The notes beneath the pieces were generated by a model that was given only the letters and a program-made list of their open reading frames with translations, searched no databases and was not told the DNA's origin. A DNA stretch of 64,000 bases from Agarophyton chilense (Eukaryota > Rhodophyta > Florideophyceae > Gracilariales > Gracilariaceae). Below are positions 38,376-49,167 of the stretch, one piece after another. The position numbers and the translations under genes were made by a program. The stretch spans positions 1 through 64,000 of the forward strand of contig JARGXX010000016.1 of NCBI GenBank assembly GCA_030374765.1, written 5' to 3'. Every line of letters starts with the position of its first letter. Position 1 is the stretch's first letter.

Positions 38376-39402
38376 TGCACTGTTTAGATGGCGCGAATGT
38401 AGTTGGTTGTTGTCGAGAACAAGTTGTGTTGTCGGGGTATTGACAGTCGTCTATGTCTACGGACGACCCACGAAGAGTTTTGGATGAAAACCGACTACGA
38501 CTTGGGGAGAATCTGGACAGCGCATGACGAACAAATCCCTCTGCATGGACAGCCGAAATTTGCATTTTGCATTTTCTTGTTCTTTTGGGACTTCTTCCGA
38601 ACCAATATGCCTTGCTGTGCAGGTCTAACAGGGGCAATCAATCCATGAGCAGTGTGAAAGGAAAAGTTACGAAGAAACTAGTAGGAAGTTGTCGTCTTGC
38701 ATCATTTGACTCACGACTGTACTTTGCATGGATTCAACACACATTGCCTCTCCCCATGCAGTGTCTTCTTCTACGTAAGACAAACTGAAACGAAAGAACT
38801 AGGAATTTAGCGATGGAAACGAAATCCCCATCTTTCCATGACTTCCCTTCGCCATGAATGGGCACCAACAGAAAAGAGAATCAAGAGCAACAAATTCTTC
38901 AAAATCAACCCGAAAGAGCTTGGAGCAGGGGAAGAAACGAGGAATGTTGGAGTCACGCAGCCACAAAACATGTGCTATCTTTGCATCCCGCTGGTTTGTG
39001 CACGGGTTAGAAACAACCCGCAGAGAATGCGACACAGTGGCAAAGAAGGATGTAGAAGACGTTTTGCTTCCGAGGTTTTTGATGAATGTGTCAAGGCGTA
39101 ACGAGCTGCCTGTATTTATACAACAAGAGATATAGTGTCTAGTAGAATTGACTAAGCCATAGCCGTCAAAGCTTTGGTCTTCTTTGAGATAGAGAATTGT
39201 CGTGGATTAGATTTCCTCCCTCTGGAAAGTAAAAGGGCGAGGCCGATTAAAGAAGAAGAAGACTGCTGTAAAAGCGTATAAGAAGGACGAGTTAGCCAAA
39301 TGCAAAAACTGTTTTCAGATCTGTACAACAGCGCGCATAAATCTAAAGAAAGCATTGACTCCTGCTTGACAAGATCGGTCCCGAATTGAACCTAGCCATC
39401 TA
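38376..39402. other. intergenic between divergent PIS1 and PNPase genes
   Basis: About 1 kb with several short open frames and no protein-like one. It probably contains both promoters. No RNA gene was recognised. Confidence 0.5.
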
Positions 39403-41643
39403 ATGTGGGGTCGCACCACCGCCGCGCGCGCCGTAAGCGCCTCGGTGCAGCTCTCCTCCTCTCACTTACCCCTCGGCGCCACACTCACTCTTTCCACTAA
39501 CCGTCTGGCTCGCCTTGCCCCTTCATCAACTCTCCTCCGCTGTTCCGATGCCAGCATCCTGGCAACGGCTGCTACTCACTCATATCTCACCATCGATTTC
39601 CGTTCGAAAGCTGCTGCCGTCGGAGTAATACCCCTCACATGGACTCGTAGGGAACAACAGCCGGCGCTTCGTGAAACGATCACGGCACGACTGATTGATC
39701 GCTCGTTACGTCCTGTGTCGCCTCCCGCACATATCTGTGTGAACGTTTTCGGAACTCGACGTGAGTCGGATCCGCCTTTGGATGCACTTGCAGTGAATGT
39801 TGCTGCAGCTGCTACTGCCGGTTTACCAAATTGGAACGGTCCGATTGCGGCTGCGCGCGTTTCGTATGTTGGTGGCCGCTTCATTCCGTTTGCGTCGGAA
39901 TCTGTAGCATCGGAAGCACTGCTTTCCACATTTGTCGCCATTAATGAGAAGCAACGTGTGCTTTGCCTTTCCATCCAGGGTGCTAATGTGCACGACTCTG
40001 TTGTCAGCGATAGCATAGTAGAGGCCATACAAGCGGCTGCTCCTATTATTCAGCTGCAGAAGGACTATCATGAAATGCTATTGGATTTGCGAGAGCGTGA
40101 AGGTTTTTCCTCTTTCCCGAGGCAAGAACCACAGCAGCAGCAACCACCACAAGAAGCTCACCTACTGGTGCCAGATGAAGTGATTATGGGTCAAATCCAG
40201 CAATACGCTACTGAGATTTACGGTAAAGCCTTCATTCAATGCAGAGATCATCCGGGTAAAGCACACCGTGCACATATCCTAACGATCGCCCAGCAACAAA
40301 TCCTCAACCAATATCAATCATACAGTCTCCCACATGTTCTCCGTGGGGCCGACATCGCTGCTCGCGAAGCCTTTCGGTTCATGATTTTCTCCGACGGACT
40401 CAGGCTAGATGGGCGTTCACCTGGGCAAGTGCGCCCCTTGCGGGCTGAGGCAGCTGTTCTACCTGGCGATGTGCACGGCTCGGCCTTATTTGAGCGAGGC
40501 GATACACAAGTGCTCGCTCATGCAACTATCGGACTTCTGGCTCGAGCCGCAAAGGTAGAAGAATACATTGATGGTGCTGACCACAGGCCTTTCTTTGTCC
40601 ATTATTCCTTTCCATCTTATGCCACTGGCGAGCCTGGCCGTCCAACTTCATATTCAAGCAGGCGAGAAATCGGACATGGTATGCTTGCAGAGGACGCCCT
40701 TGCCCCAGTTTTAGGGCCGTGCTCCTACGCCCTTCGAGTGTCAGCGGAGGTGCTGTCATCTGATGGAAGCAGTTCTATGGCGGCAGTATGTGCTGGATCC
40801 ATGGCGCTCCGAGACGCTGGTGCTCCCATCACGCAAGATGTTGCCGGTGTCGCTATGGGTCTCGTTACAAACGGGGATCAAGAAATCATCCTTACAGACA
40901 TATTGGGGGCGGAGGATCACTTTGGGGAAATGGATATGAAAGTCACAGGCACTAAGGAAGGTATTACAGCATGTCAGCTTGATACCAAAAATCCTGAAGG
41001 ACTTTCTCAACAAACGCTAAGCAAAGCACTATCAAAGGCAAGAGTGGCGCATGAGCACATTTTGGATCACATGCATGGACAAGAAACGCGTAGTATGCCC
41101 AAACATGCGCCAAGAGTTGCTGAAATTCCCGTAGAAGCAAATGGCGCGCGAACTTTACTCAGGGATCGGGCATCGATTCTAAAGGAAATAGAAGAGCAAA
41201 CCGACTCAAAACTTTGGTACGACCAACGAAAGCAAGTAGTTTCAGTCGAAGCTCCAAATGAGGGAGCTGCTCAGTTGGCATGTAAACTCGTTGGAGAGGC
41301 TGCCGGGGATTTGGAGGTTGGCAGAAAGGTCAATGCTACTGTGATAGAGGTCAGACAATCGTTTGCAGTGGTTCAAATCGATAATGGTGTTCAAGGTGTA
41401 TTGCATGTTTCCAAGATGATGGTTAACCCTGTCGCTGGAGGGGAACGCTTTCCGGACGCGCGAAGAATTGTTGCAAAAGGCGACAAGCTGGAAGCGGTTG
41501 TAGTGGAAGCAAATCAGGTTCGAGGCGTCCTTCGATTCGGACTCACGAAACTACCAGAGCGCGCGTCTCGTCTGGTAAGTGGTGTGGATGATGTTCTCGC
41601 AGCAGTTGCATTATCCGTTAATTCTCAACAAGCCAAAGGTTGA
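39403..41643 (+). CDS. PNPT1: polyribonucleotide nucleotidyltransferase (PNPase), organellar type
   Basis: 746 aa, near the usual 700-780. Domains in order: first RNase PH (~15-215), helical linker, second RNase PH (~325-560), KH (~570-625) and S1 (~635-705). The active-site block is intact: DGSSSMAAVCAGSMALRDAG binds phosphate, and AEDHFGEMDMKVTGT carries the two metal-binding Asp residues. The KH loop is degenerate (no GxxG: VEANGARTLLRDRASILKEI), while the S1 is typical (VQGVLHVSKM). It degrades RNA 3' to 5' by phosphorolysis in mitochondria or chloroplasts. The Arg/Ala-rich first ~15 residues could be a short targeting signal, but no long presequence is visible, so the organelle is undecided. 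Confidence 0.9.
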   Translation: MWGRTTAARAVSASVQLSSSHLPLGATLTLSTNRLARLAPSSTLLRCSDASILATAATHSYLTIDFRSKAAAVGVIPLTWTRREQQPALRETITARLIDRSLRPVSPPAHICVNVFGTRRESDPPLDALAVNVAAAATAGLPNWNGPIAAARVSYVGGRFIPFASESVASEALLSTFVAINEKQRVLCLSIQGANVHDSVVSDSIVEAIQAAAPIIQLQKDYHEMLLDLREREGFSSFPRQEPQQQQPPQEAHLLVPDEVIMGQIQQYATEIYGKAFIQCRDHPGKAHRAHILTIAQQQILNQYQSYSLPHVLRGADIAAREAFRFMIFSDGLRLDGRSPGQVRPLRAEAAVLPGDVHGSALFERGDTQVLAHATIGLLARAAKVEEYIDGADHRPFFVHYSFPSYATGEPGRPTSYSSRREIGHGMLAEDALAPVLGPCSYALRVSAEVLSSDGSSSMAAVCAGSMALRDAGAPITQDVAGVAMGLVTNGDQEIILTDILGAEDHFGEMDMKVTGTKEGITACQLDTKNPEGLSQQTLSKALSKARVAHEHILDHMHGQETRSMPKHAPRVAEIPVEANGARTLLRDRASILKEIEEQTDSKLWYDQRKQVVSVEAPNEGAAQLACKLVGEAAGDLEVGRKVNATVIEVRQSFAVVQIDNGVQGVLHVSKMMVNPVAGGERFPDARRIVAKGDKLEAVVVEANQVRGVLRFGLTKLPERASRLVSGVDDVLAAVALSVNSQQAKG

Positions 41644-42568
41644 TATTTGAACAATTCGAAAGTGTTGTTATAAGTAGAGCCTCTGGCGGCTCTTCGTCGG
41701 TCGAAGTTTTGACTTTCGCTGTACGCGCAGCCGATGACCAGGTTCAGAAGACACTCCCGAGGTAGTTAACGGTCGTTGGAGAGGAACGGCGATAGCTCAA
41801 GTTTGTGTGGTGTTCACACCATTGGATACCCTTACACCATTGTAGTTTCCACACGTCTTTCAAGATGACTGTGGAGCCACTCACCATATCGATAGGAAAC
41901 AGGGATTTCGCTGAAGTGGGGCCTGCATTAAAGCTTTTAACGACGCTGTAACAGTTAATGTCAAGCTGTGTTACTGTCAACTCTTTAAACATCCTTCGCA
42001 ACGTTTTCAGGAACCGTACAATGAAGCTCCGATATCCTCGATTGTGTGGCTTGGCTACGCTCAAACGACAGCGATCGCGAAGCTCCAATCCTCTGTTTCA
42101 GATGCTGTACGGGAAGAGCGAGTATCGTAGACAAAACTCAAACTGACTAACACTTGCAACACTCGCGTAAGCTTCAGACCCCCTAGTTAAATATTGTGAC
42201 GTAGAAAAGAGCGGTATGCTCCGCTTGAGTGAGCGCGCGATGAGTTCACGGGTTCCCATTAGAGACGATGTTGCATGAGAATGAAAGCCTTCCCCAATCA
42301 CAACAAAAGTGGAGACATGCCGTTTGCAGATTAACTGTTGCACTTGGAAGGGTTTGGGCTAAACTTCCCCATTTGGGAGACCACAATTGCTCGAGTTAAT
42401 TATTTTCATTCTCCGGCCCTCCATGAGGATGTCAAAGCGTATTGCAATTCGTTTGATTTCATGAGAAACAACAGGATAAGCACGCACGCATAGATAGCTG
42501 CTTGTTACATTGGTTGTCGACAGCCAACTATTGACAGGAGAAACACAAGTTGTGTTCCTCTTTCCTTT
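41644..42568. other. intergenic between convergent PNPase and eIF2B-epsilon genes
   Basis: 925 bp of tail-to-tail spacer. A 114-codon minus-strand frame at 41744-42088 has no recognisable protein character. No RNA gene or repeat was recognised. Confidence 0.45.
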
Positions 42569-44863
42569 CTATTGTTCAGCATCTTCAGATTCCTCTTCAT
42601 CATCAGATTTTTCCAACCATTCCAAAAAATCTGCCATTATCTCCAAAAGCGAGCCATCTATTTCCTGTGCTTCGACCTTCGTTCGTTCGTTTGCAGCCCA
42701 GTTTAGAATGCCGGAATCTTCCAGAAATTCTTTATCAAACATGGCCTTGAACATGTACATTAGTAAAACTCCATTTCTACCAATAACCCGAGCCATGTGC
42801 GTCGCGGTCTGCGTACTGTGTTCGGTATCTTCAGAGGTGAACGATTGAAGGAGGGACTCAAACCTGTCGAGCCCACGAAGGACACGACTGTAGAGCATCG
42901 CCGGATCATCCTCCGATGCCTCCACTGATTTGGCAATGGCAATAGCAATGGCCGCCAATGTCTCTGCAAAAGAGCTATGATACGCAAGTTTCAGCGAGTT
43001 GATTTCTAGAGCTGTATTCTCCACAGCAATGTTTTCTTGAAACGCACGATTGATTGTTTCAAACGTTTCCTTCACGAATTCTTGCATTCGATGATCATCT
43101 TCGCCTACACCAGCATCGTCGTTCAGATCCACACTATGCAACCCAGCCGAAATTATATCAACGCCTCCATTCAACCCATTCTGGGTCTGCTCCCCTAATT
43201 GGTCTCTGACACCAATATATTCATCATCTTCGTCATCATCCTCTTCGAGTTCATCTCGTTCATCGCTTTCATAATTGCATGTTGCTGGATACTCAATAAA
43301 GAACGGATCCAATGCTACAGCATAAGAATACTCAACCAGACGTCCACTGCAAATATTGCTCACGTCAGCCTCGCTCCACTCGTGACTTAGATGAACCATG
43401 TGCTTGAGTTCAGCGTCCCGAACCCTATGTTCCTCAGCCTCCCGCTCCATCACATTCTTTGGGTTTTCATTGGCAAGGGTTGTTTCCTCATGATGCTCTT
43501 CGTCCAGAGCGTTTTCAACACGAACCACCTCCCCATGTTCTTGTTCACTTCCATCCTCTTCGTGCTCTTCTTCGGCTTCGTCGTCATTGTTCGAATCGTC
43601 CTCGCTATTTCGTTCTTCGTCTTGTTCCTCCTCATCAGTGTCTTGTCTCGTAGTCTGATCTTCATCATGTGCGAAGAAAGAGTAGTTCTGTAGAGTGCTA
43701 CATGCCGGCCCTATTCTCAACCCGCTCTTAAAATAGCAATTATCGGGAATGATCGAGTCCACAAGGACCTTGCACTCCTTCTCTAAAATACTTCTTCGCA
43801 CGTACGAGCGGTCTGCAATCTCAGTACCATCCATAATGATGCTGCGTACGATAGTTACGTCGTTGCCAATCTTAACGTTGTGACCAATAACACTATCGAC
43901 GATATGACTGCCAATATCGATGGTAACGTTCTCGCCGACAGCACAATTCTCAACGACGTATGCACTCTGAAGTTCGTGACTTAAAGTATTCTTTGCGTGT
44001 TCATTAAATGTCTGCTCGTCGTAAGGTATCATCCAACCATTGAGAACGTCCAGGGTTGTTTGTGCCAGAGATGCCAGTGAAGTAATGCGAGACGCGTACT
44101 CTTGTTTTTTTGAATCAGCAAAATGCGCATACATTCGGTTTCCAAAAACCTCTGCTTCACCTCCATCGAGCTTCTCTTTGATATAGGAACGCACCTGATC
44201 GTAGTAGAAATTTTCTCTGAACTCAAGCAGAATCTCTGGTGAACACACATCAAGGCCACAGTCCATCACATTAGATACGACTTCAAGCTGAGCACCGCTT
44301 TGAAGTTCAGTGTTGCGCTCAAGAACATCAATACAGATAGGGGATGCATACTCAGAAGTGTACTTGATCAAAGTGCCAGTTCGGGTCTCGACAACAGCAA
44401 TTAGTCCTTTCCACGCAGTTCCAGCACCGCGACGAAGCACAGTTGTGATAAGCCAATTATGATCGTCCTTCCGACGTCTCTTATGCTGATCAACTAGTTT
44501 GGAAACATCAATGTTAAAAACGGATCCAGCCGTAATCAAGACAAAGTCATCGGTGGGACGAAGATCATCACGACGGTCAAGATCGCGCAACGCATCACCC
44601 TCTCCATTCCACGAGGAAGACGATAGGGTCTTTACTTGGAGTCGCTGCAGTGGATCAGAGTAGTGATGTGATATGGGCTTTGAGGACAGGATAATCGCTT
44701 CCTTTACGCCTGATCGTGCGAGTACGGCGAGCTGCCAAGTGAGCAAGGAAGTGTTGAGTAGCTTTTTCCCAAAAGCAAGATTCGGAACTTCACTGGCATT
44801 GCAAGAATCGGCGAAGATAATAGCCTTCAATGGCTCATCGGAATTGTCAATTGCTGACGCCAT
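42569..44863 (-). CDS. EIF2B5: translation initiation factor eIF2B subunit epsilon
   Basis: About 764 aa from MASAIDNSDEPL (ATG at 44863); an upstream in-frame ATG at 44905 adds 14 residues. The nucleotidyltransferase-like domain opens with LKAIIFADSCN and keeps the DFVLITAGSVFNID segment. A left-handed beta-helix of hexapeptide repeats follows at ~310-395 (IDIGSHIVDSVIGHNVKIGN). The C-terminal W2/eIF5C domain (~640-760) ends in the acidic-aromatic EIMADFLEWLEKSDDEEE. Epsilon is the catalytic exchange-factor subunit that reloads eIF2 with GTP. An unusually long acidic insertion (~400-560, runs of Glu/Asp) separates the beta-helix from W2. Confidence 0.88.
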   Translation of the reverse strand: MASAIDNSDEPLKAIIFADSCNASEVPNLAFGKKLLNTSLLTWQLAVLARSGVKEAIILSSKPISHHYSDPLQRLQVKTLSSSSWNGEGDALRDLDRRDDLRPTDDFVLITAGSVFNIDVSKLVDQHKRRRKDDHNWLITTVLRRGAGTAWKGLIAVVETRTGTLIKYTSEYASPICIDVLERNTELQSGAQLEVVSNVMDCGLDVCSPEILLEFRENFYYDQVRSYIKEKLDGGEAEVFGNRMYAHFADSKKQEYASRITSLASLAQTTLDVLNGWMIPYDEQTFNEHAKNTLSHELQSAYVVENCAVGENVTIDIGSHIVDSVIGHNVKIGNDVTIVRSIIMDGTEIADRSYVRRSILEKECKVLVDSIIPDNCYFKSGLRIGPACSTLQNYSFFAHDEDQTTRQDTDEEEQDEERNSEDDSNNDDEAEEEHEEDGSEQEHGEVVRVENALDEEHHEETTLANENPKNVMEREAEEHRVRDAELKHMVHLSHEWSEADVSNICSGRLVEYSYAVALDPFFIEYPATCNYESDERDELEEDDDEDDEYIGVRDQLGEQTQNGLNGGVDIISAGLHSVDLNDDAGVGEDDHRMQEFVKETFETINRAFQENIAVENTALEINSLKLAYHSSFAETLAAIAIAIAKSVEASEDDPAMLYSRVLRGLDRFESLLQSFTSEDTEHSTQTATHMARVIGRNGVLLMYMFKAMFDKEFLEDSGILNWAANERTKVEAQEIDGSLLEIMADFLEWLEKSDDEEESEDAEQ

Positions 44864-45654
44864 AGTTCTCCTCCGACAAGTATCACTAGCACCACAAGTA
44901 CGCAAATATCAGGGGATGAGCCAAGCGCACACGAGAAATGCAAAGGATCTAACGGGTGGAAAGAGGTGTGCAAAAAAAAAGACTTAACGAGTCGTGACCG
45001 CGAGCAAACAGTGTGCAAAACGACAACGCAAGTGACAAGAAACACACGCCTGCCTCATACCGCCGTGACCAAGCTCGGACGCCGTTCACTTGAAACACAA
45101 CTCCACGATCGCCAAGTAGTGATGCAGCACAGTAAAAGCGCTCGACCGCGGGAACTAGCGACAATCTTGGTCAGACGGCAGGCGGAGATGGACGTTGGTC
45201 ACACGGGAGGCTCCAAGTTGAGTAGTCTCGAGAGCCGGGTACGTCCACCCAAACTGCAGTCACACGACGGCGCGCACACTGCAAGGTGATTCGCCGTGTC
45301 TCCCACCGGCTTCTCACAATGATCGAGCACACACATCTTCGCACAGCGCAGCAAAGCTCTCATTGAATCTCCACGTGGCCACTATGCTCCGTTGTATGCG
45401 CTGGAACCACCAGCGGTTTGCAATCAACGAAAGGTGCTGTGCCGCGCTCACTGGGCGCAGAGGCCCATCGCGTCGCTCGCTGCTGCGAGTGTCTTCCTCA
45501 ATGACGCGTAGCGCCCGCTTCCCCTCCGCCTCGCCCTCTCTGCCGCTAACTGCGTTAACCAACCATCCACTCTTTTAACTCATCCCAAATTTATCTTCGG
45601 CGCTATCTTCTCTCTCTCTACGATTCGTATTGCCGTCCTTTAGATCATCCCAAC
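44864..45654. other. shared promoter region of divergent eIF2B-epsilon and YIF1
   Basis: Head-to-head spacer of ~790 bp. The YIF1 side carries pyrimidine-rich CTCTCTCTC at ~45610. No gene was recognised. Confidence 0.45.
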
Positions 45655-47109
45655 ATGTACAACAACTCAGCCGGCCACGATCACGACATGCAGCGTCGGA
45701 AGCGCGACTCCTCTTCGTTTTTCACCACCCCCAACCCGCCCAACTATCATCCAAACGCGTATCAAACCCCTCATGAGACACAAACGCCTTCAGAAAACTC
45801 CAATTTCGTTTCAATGAGCAAACCGCCGCAGCCGCCGTCTCACCCTTCGTATGCGCCGCAACGAAATATGTCTTCCACTACGTCTGCTTACTCTAATGGG
45901 TTTGCACAGCCCATTAATAACTCTCCAAACGGTGTTTCGCAGCCGCATACATCGTCAGAGACCCAGTTCTACGCTCCCACCCAATACACACCGTCGCCGT
46001 CTGATGCTGCTTCTACTCCCTACTCTTTCATCCCCCAACAAACCTATCGTTCCAGTTCGAATCAACCCATTCCACACCCTCCGATTTCAAATGACAGCTC
46101 CACAAGTTTCGTACCTCTAACTTCCGCCCCGCATTCGACATCACAGTCTTCATACTTTGAACCCCCACAGCAGCAGTTCCATCCATCAAGCATGACAGAG
46201 CAGCATGTGCAGCGCGCGCCACCCCCAGTTCAACCCCATCAATTTCGTCAAGCTGAGATGAGCCAGCCGCAATCATCCCATGCTGATCCCTTGCAAAACG
46301 GTATGGCATTTGTGTTTGCTGGAATGCAACAGATGGCCAGTGGAAGCGCACCAGCTGCTAATGTTGGTGCTCAACTGTTTCAAACTTTAGCGCCAGGTGC
46401 TATGGGGTACGGAAATCAGCTGTTCGGCCAAGGACAAGAGCGCGTCAGTAGCTTCATGAAGATGCCAAAGTATTACTTTGCTGTCAATCACAAGTACGTC
46501 TTGAAAAAGCTCATACTACTGCTTGCCCCGTTTAGAAATCGAACTTGGGCAAGACAGAGGGGGATTGACGCAGCACAATTTGAGGTGTCGGGCAGTGATG
46601 GTGCTACATCATACCTTCCCCCTCGCGATGATGTCAATGCTCCAGATCTGTACATACCTGTGATGTCCTTCCTTACATACGTTCTCTTGGTCGGTTTTGT
46701 TTTTGGTATGCAAGAAAAGTTCAAGGCAGAGATATTAGCTCGCTACTTTTCCAGAGGTCTTGGTGTCCTTACATTGGAAGTTCTGATCATCAAGCTCGGA
46801 TTGTATCTGATAAATGCCCGCCCAACGCCGTGGTTGGATGTCATTGCGTATAGAGGTTACAAATTCGTCGGTGTCGTGCTCACAATGTCAACAGGGATAC
46901 TTGTGCGAAGATTATATTACCCTGTACTACTTTATTCGGCAACCGCAATGGGCATTTTCCTTATGAGATCGCACAGGAGAATCATTCTGCCGCGAGATAT
47001 GGATTCCCATCAAGCTCATGATCTTGCGCGCCGTAATTTTTTCCTATTGTTTCTAAGCGTACTGCAGTACCCAGTATATTGGGTTCTTGTTCTCGATCCA
47101 AGGCATTAA
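45655..47109 (+). CDS. YIF1: YIF1 family ER-Golgi transport protein
   Basis: 484 aa. Residues 1-210 are disordered, rich in Pro, Ser, Gln and Asn. A conserved stretch (GMAFVFAGMQQMASG ... PGAMGYGNQLFGQGQ) leads into the Hrf1/YIF1 core. KYYFAVNHKYVLKKLILLLAPF and PDLYIPVMSFLTYVLLVG are classic family motifs. Four to five membrane helices follow, to residue 480. YIF1 partners with YIP1-family proteins and Rab GTPases at the ER-Golgi interface. The N-terminal tail is longer than in yeast or human proteins (~300 aa). The start at 45655 is the first ATG after a pyrimidine-rich leader. Confidence 0.88.
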   Translation: MYNNSAGHDHDMQRRKRDSSSFFTTPNPPNYHPNAYQTPHETQTPSENSNFVSMSKPPQPPSHPSYAPQRNMSSTTSAYSNGFAQPINNSPNGVSQPHTSSETQFYAPTQYTPSPSDAASTPYSFIPQQTYRSSSNQPIPHPPISNDSSTSFVPLTSAPHSTSQSSYFEPPQQQFHPSSMTEQHVQRAPPPVQPHQFRQAEMSQPQSSHADPLQNGMAFVFAGMQQMASGSAPAANVGAQLFQTLAPGAMGYGNQLFGQGQERVSSFMKMPKYYFAVNHKYVLKKLILLLAPFRNRTWARQRGIDAAQFEVSGSDGATSYLPPRDDVNAPDLYIPVMSFLTYVLLVGFVFGMQEKFKAEILARYFSRGLGVLTLEVLIIKLGLYLINARPTPWLDVIAYRGYKFVGVVLTMSTGILVRRLYYPVLLYSATAMGIFLMRSHRRIILPRDMDSHQAHDLARRNFFLLFLSVLQYPVYWVLVLDPRH

Positions 47110-47410
47110 ACTTGTGAAGTACTCTGTACTCAGGTTTCTCCGGTGGTTGCGTTAACCTCCCCCGGTGTTATGAATGTGCGATGTTCATGAATCAAATGGC
47201 CGAATGGGGAAGCAAGCACGATATCCCTTGCGACAAGTTTTGCTCTTGCGTAAGAATGAGACACCTTCATTTCTTACGTCGATGAAATACTTGACATAAA
47301 GCTCGACTCTTCAACTCTTAGAGCCGTTTGGCTGTAGATGCTTAAAGCCGCTTTGGTGCTGAACCAGCTATTCGTATCAATCCTCTCAGCGACTACGCCA
47401 TTTCTTGCGT

Positions 47411-48652
47411 TCACAGGATGACGCTTTCACACTCATCGGACTTTGACATATCAGGTACCAGGCCAATTCGTCGTCCTACGGCTGCTTCTCCCCCAAGAAG
47501 CTCGGTTGCCTCCGCTAAGTTGAACTTGCCATTCTGTACCAGAAAGTTAATAGATGGCATCGCAAGATTCCCATCCATCGAAACGAGGACCTCGCTGATC
47601 GCGAAGCCCAGAATATCCGCTGCAAAATGTACGGAGAACGGTTCCATTCGAAGGCCATTTATCCCGCAATTTGGGGAAAATCCAAGACGAAGCGCAAGAT
47701 ATCGCCGTCCGCCACATCGGGCGAGATTCGTTTCCATTCCCCATTTATGTACTTCCCGGGATGAAGGGAACTGAGGTGGGTTCTCCATTTGTAAACGGAC
47801 GAGATCGATGTACGGGCAATCATTAGGATTGGACGTCTGGACCATTTGGTCCAACCATCTCACTACAGAAGCAAACCTGATCATCTTCAGCATGTCCTTC
47901 TCAAGAATCAAGTTCGTCTGTTGTGCAAACTGCGCCGCGCCACCTTTTCGCTGAATGGCACATGCAATGCTGCTTGGCAAAGAGCACAAGCGAGGCATGA
48001 TCCGCGGATGACTCTGGTGTTGCCTTAATTCTTTCAAGATTAAATCTGTTGAAGTCCAAATACCCCATGTTCCCAATGTATGCTGCTCTTCACTTGAATA
48101 AAAGAAGTCCCCAGTTGATGTTGAAGAAGAGCTTTTTATGTACTCAGCTAATTTTCCATAACCACCTCGGCCCGGGAATGCCGCAATACGATTCGCAAGA
48201 GTCGGTGATAACTGCCTAATCTGATGTCGAGTTGGAAACCGCTCTTCTGGGGGAGGAAAACCGTTTGCCTGACAGGCTGTACTCAATAAACATGCCATTT
48301 CCCTTACCTCTTGCTCTTGATAGCTCTTTACGGCAGTACTAGGAGGGTCGAGGTTTAGCATATGCTGAACGTAGCGATGCCCTCCCGCTTTCGTGATCAG
48401 AGTATTGAGATGTAGATCTCTGGCTACTTCACAACGCCGCACAATGGAGTTCGAAGGAAGCCAGTTTGAAGGAGAGTTCGTCCGAATTTGCCACATCTCC
48501 ACAGCTTTGGAGACCTCCTCGAGAAGATCTGAATGCTCACCTCCATGTTCAGGAATTCGTCTGTTCGGGCCAAGCCTTGTTGGACTCGCGGAATGCCCGA
48601 TGGGGTTGGAGCTTGAGCACAAAGCAAATGGGATGATAAATGCCTGGAACAT
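47411..48652 (-). CDS. five-repeat protein with conserved Pro/Gly-Gly motif, unknown function
   Basis: 413 aa. Five copies of a ~35-residue helical unit are visible at ~65-102, ~139-173, ~219-250, ~295-326 and ~365-400. The pattern is (F/L/M)P-S-x(n)-L-x-x-x-I-x-x-x-GG-x-x-x-h-A-x-x-LG-h, e.g. ITKAGGHRYVQHMLNL, CAIQRKGGAAQFAQQ, LARCGGRRYLALRLGF, LLGGEAAVGRRIGL. From memory, similar repeats occur in algal and plant organellar proteins, but I cannot name the family. The first ~30 residues are hydrophobic then Ser/Arg-bearing and could be a targeting signal. It faces YIF1 tail-to-tail. Confidence 0.6.
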   Translation of the reverse strand: MFQAFIIPFALCSSSNPIGHSASPTRLGPNRRIPEHGGEHSDLLEEVSKAVEMWQIRTNSPSNWLPSNSIVRRCEVARDLHLNTLITKAGGHRYVQHMLNLDPPSTAVKSYQEQEVREMACLLSTACQANGFPPPEERFPTRHQIRQLSPTLANRIAAFPGRGGYGKLAEYIKSSSSTSTGDFFYSSEEQHTLGTWGIWTSTDLILKELRQHQSHPRIMPRLCSLPSSIACAIQRKGGAAQFAQQTNLILEKDMLKMIRFASVVRWLDQMVQTSNPNDCPYIDLVRLQMENPPQFPSSREVHKWGMETNLARCGGRRYLALRLGFSPNCGINGLRMEPFSVHFAADILGFAISEVLVSMDGNLAMPSINFLVQNGKFNLAEATELLGGEAAVGRRIGLVPDMSKSDECESVIL

Positions 48653-49167
48653 TTACTAGACTGGAGTTTTTCTTGTTGCAGTACAAACGCATGAGCAATG
48701 TATTTGAACAAGACAATCGAATCTTAAACAGCCGCTTCAGAGTAAGCCTTTGAACGTGTGACCTGTGCACCTACCAAGACCGAAAAGGACGAAAGTCTTG
48801 GTTCCTGTCACACGGCCCTCGGTGCGGAACGAGAATCGTGTCCACCCCCTTCGCCAAGCTTGTGCAGATGCATGCCGTAGATACCACTAGTCGCAGTCGC
48901 ATAGATATTTCCGGAAATATAGGAAGGCGGATACGGGAACCATGAGGCTGCTTTTGGGACTACCATTGATACATGTCAAGTCAATTTAACCCGTTTCTTC
49001 GCAAAGCAGATAATTCTGCGGTGATGAGTACAAAAGTACAGGTAGTACACGTGGCTCCCAGCTCGCTCATTACGTACCCAGAACCCTATCTACTATACAC
49101 ACACGGTCTGCATGTCGTCACGAGTTCGCGGAACCGGACAAGGCAATCTGATTTCCAACACAAGATT
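48653..49167. other. intergenic, no gene seen
   Basis: Upstream region of the five-repeat gene and downstream of the armadillo gene. Nothing else was recognised. Confidence 0.5.
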
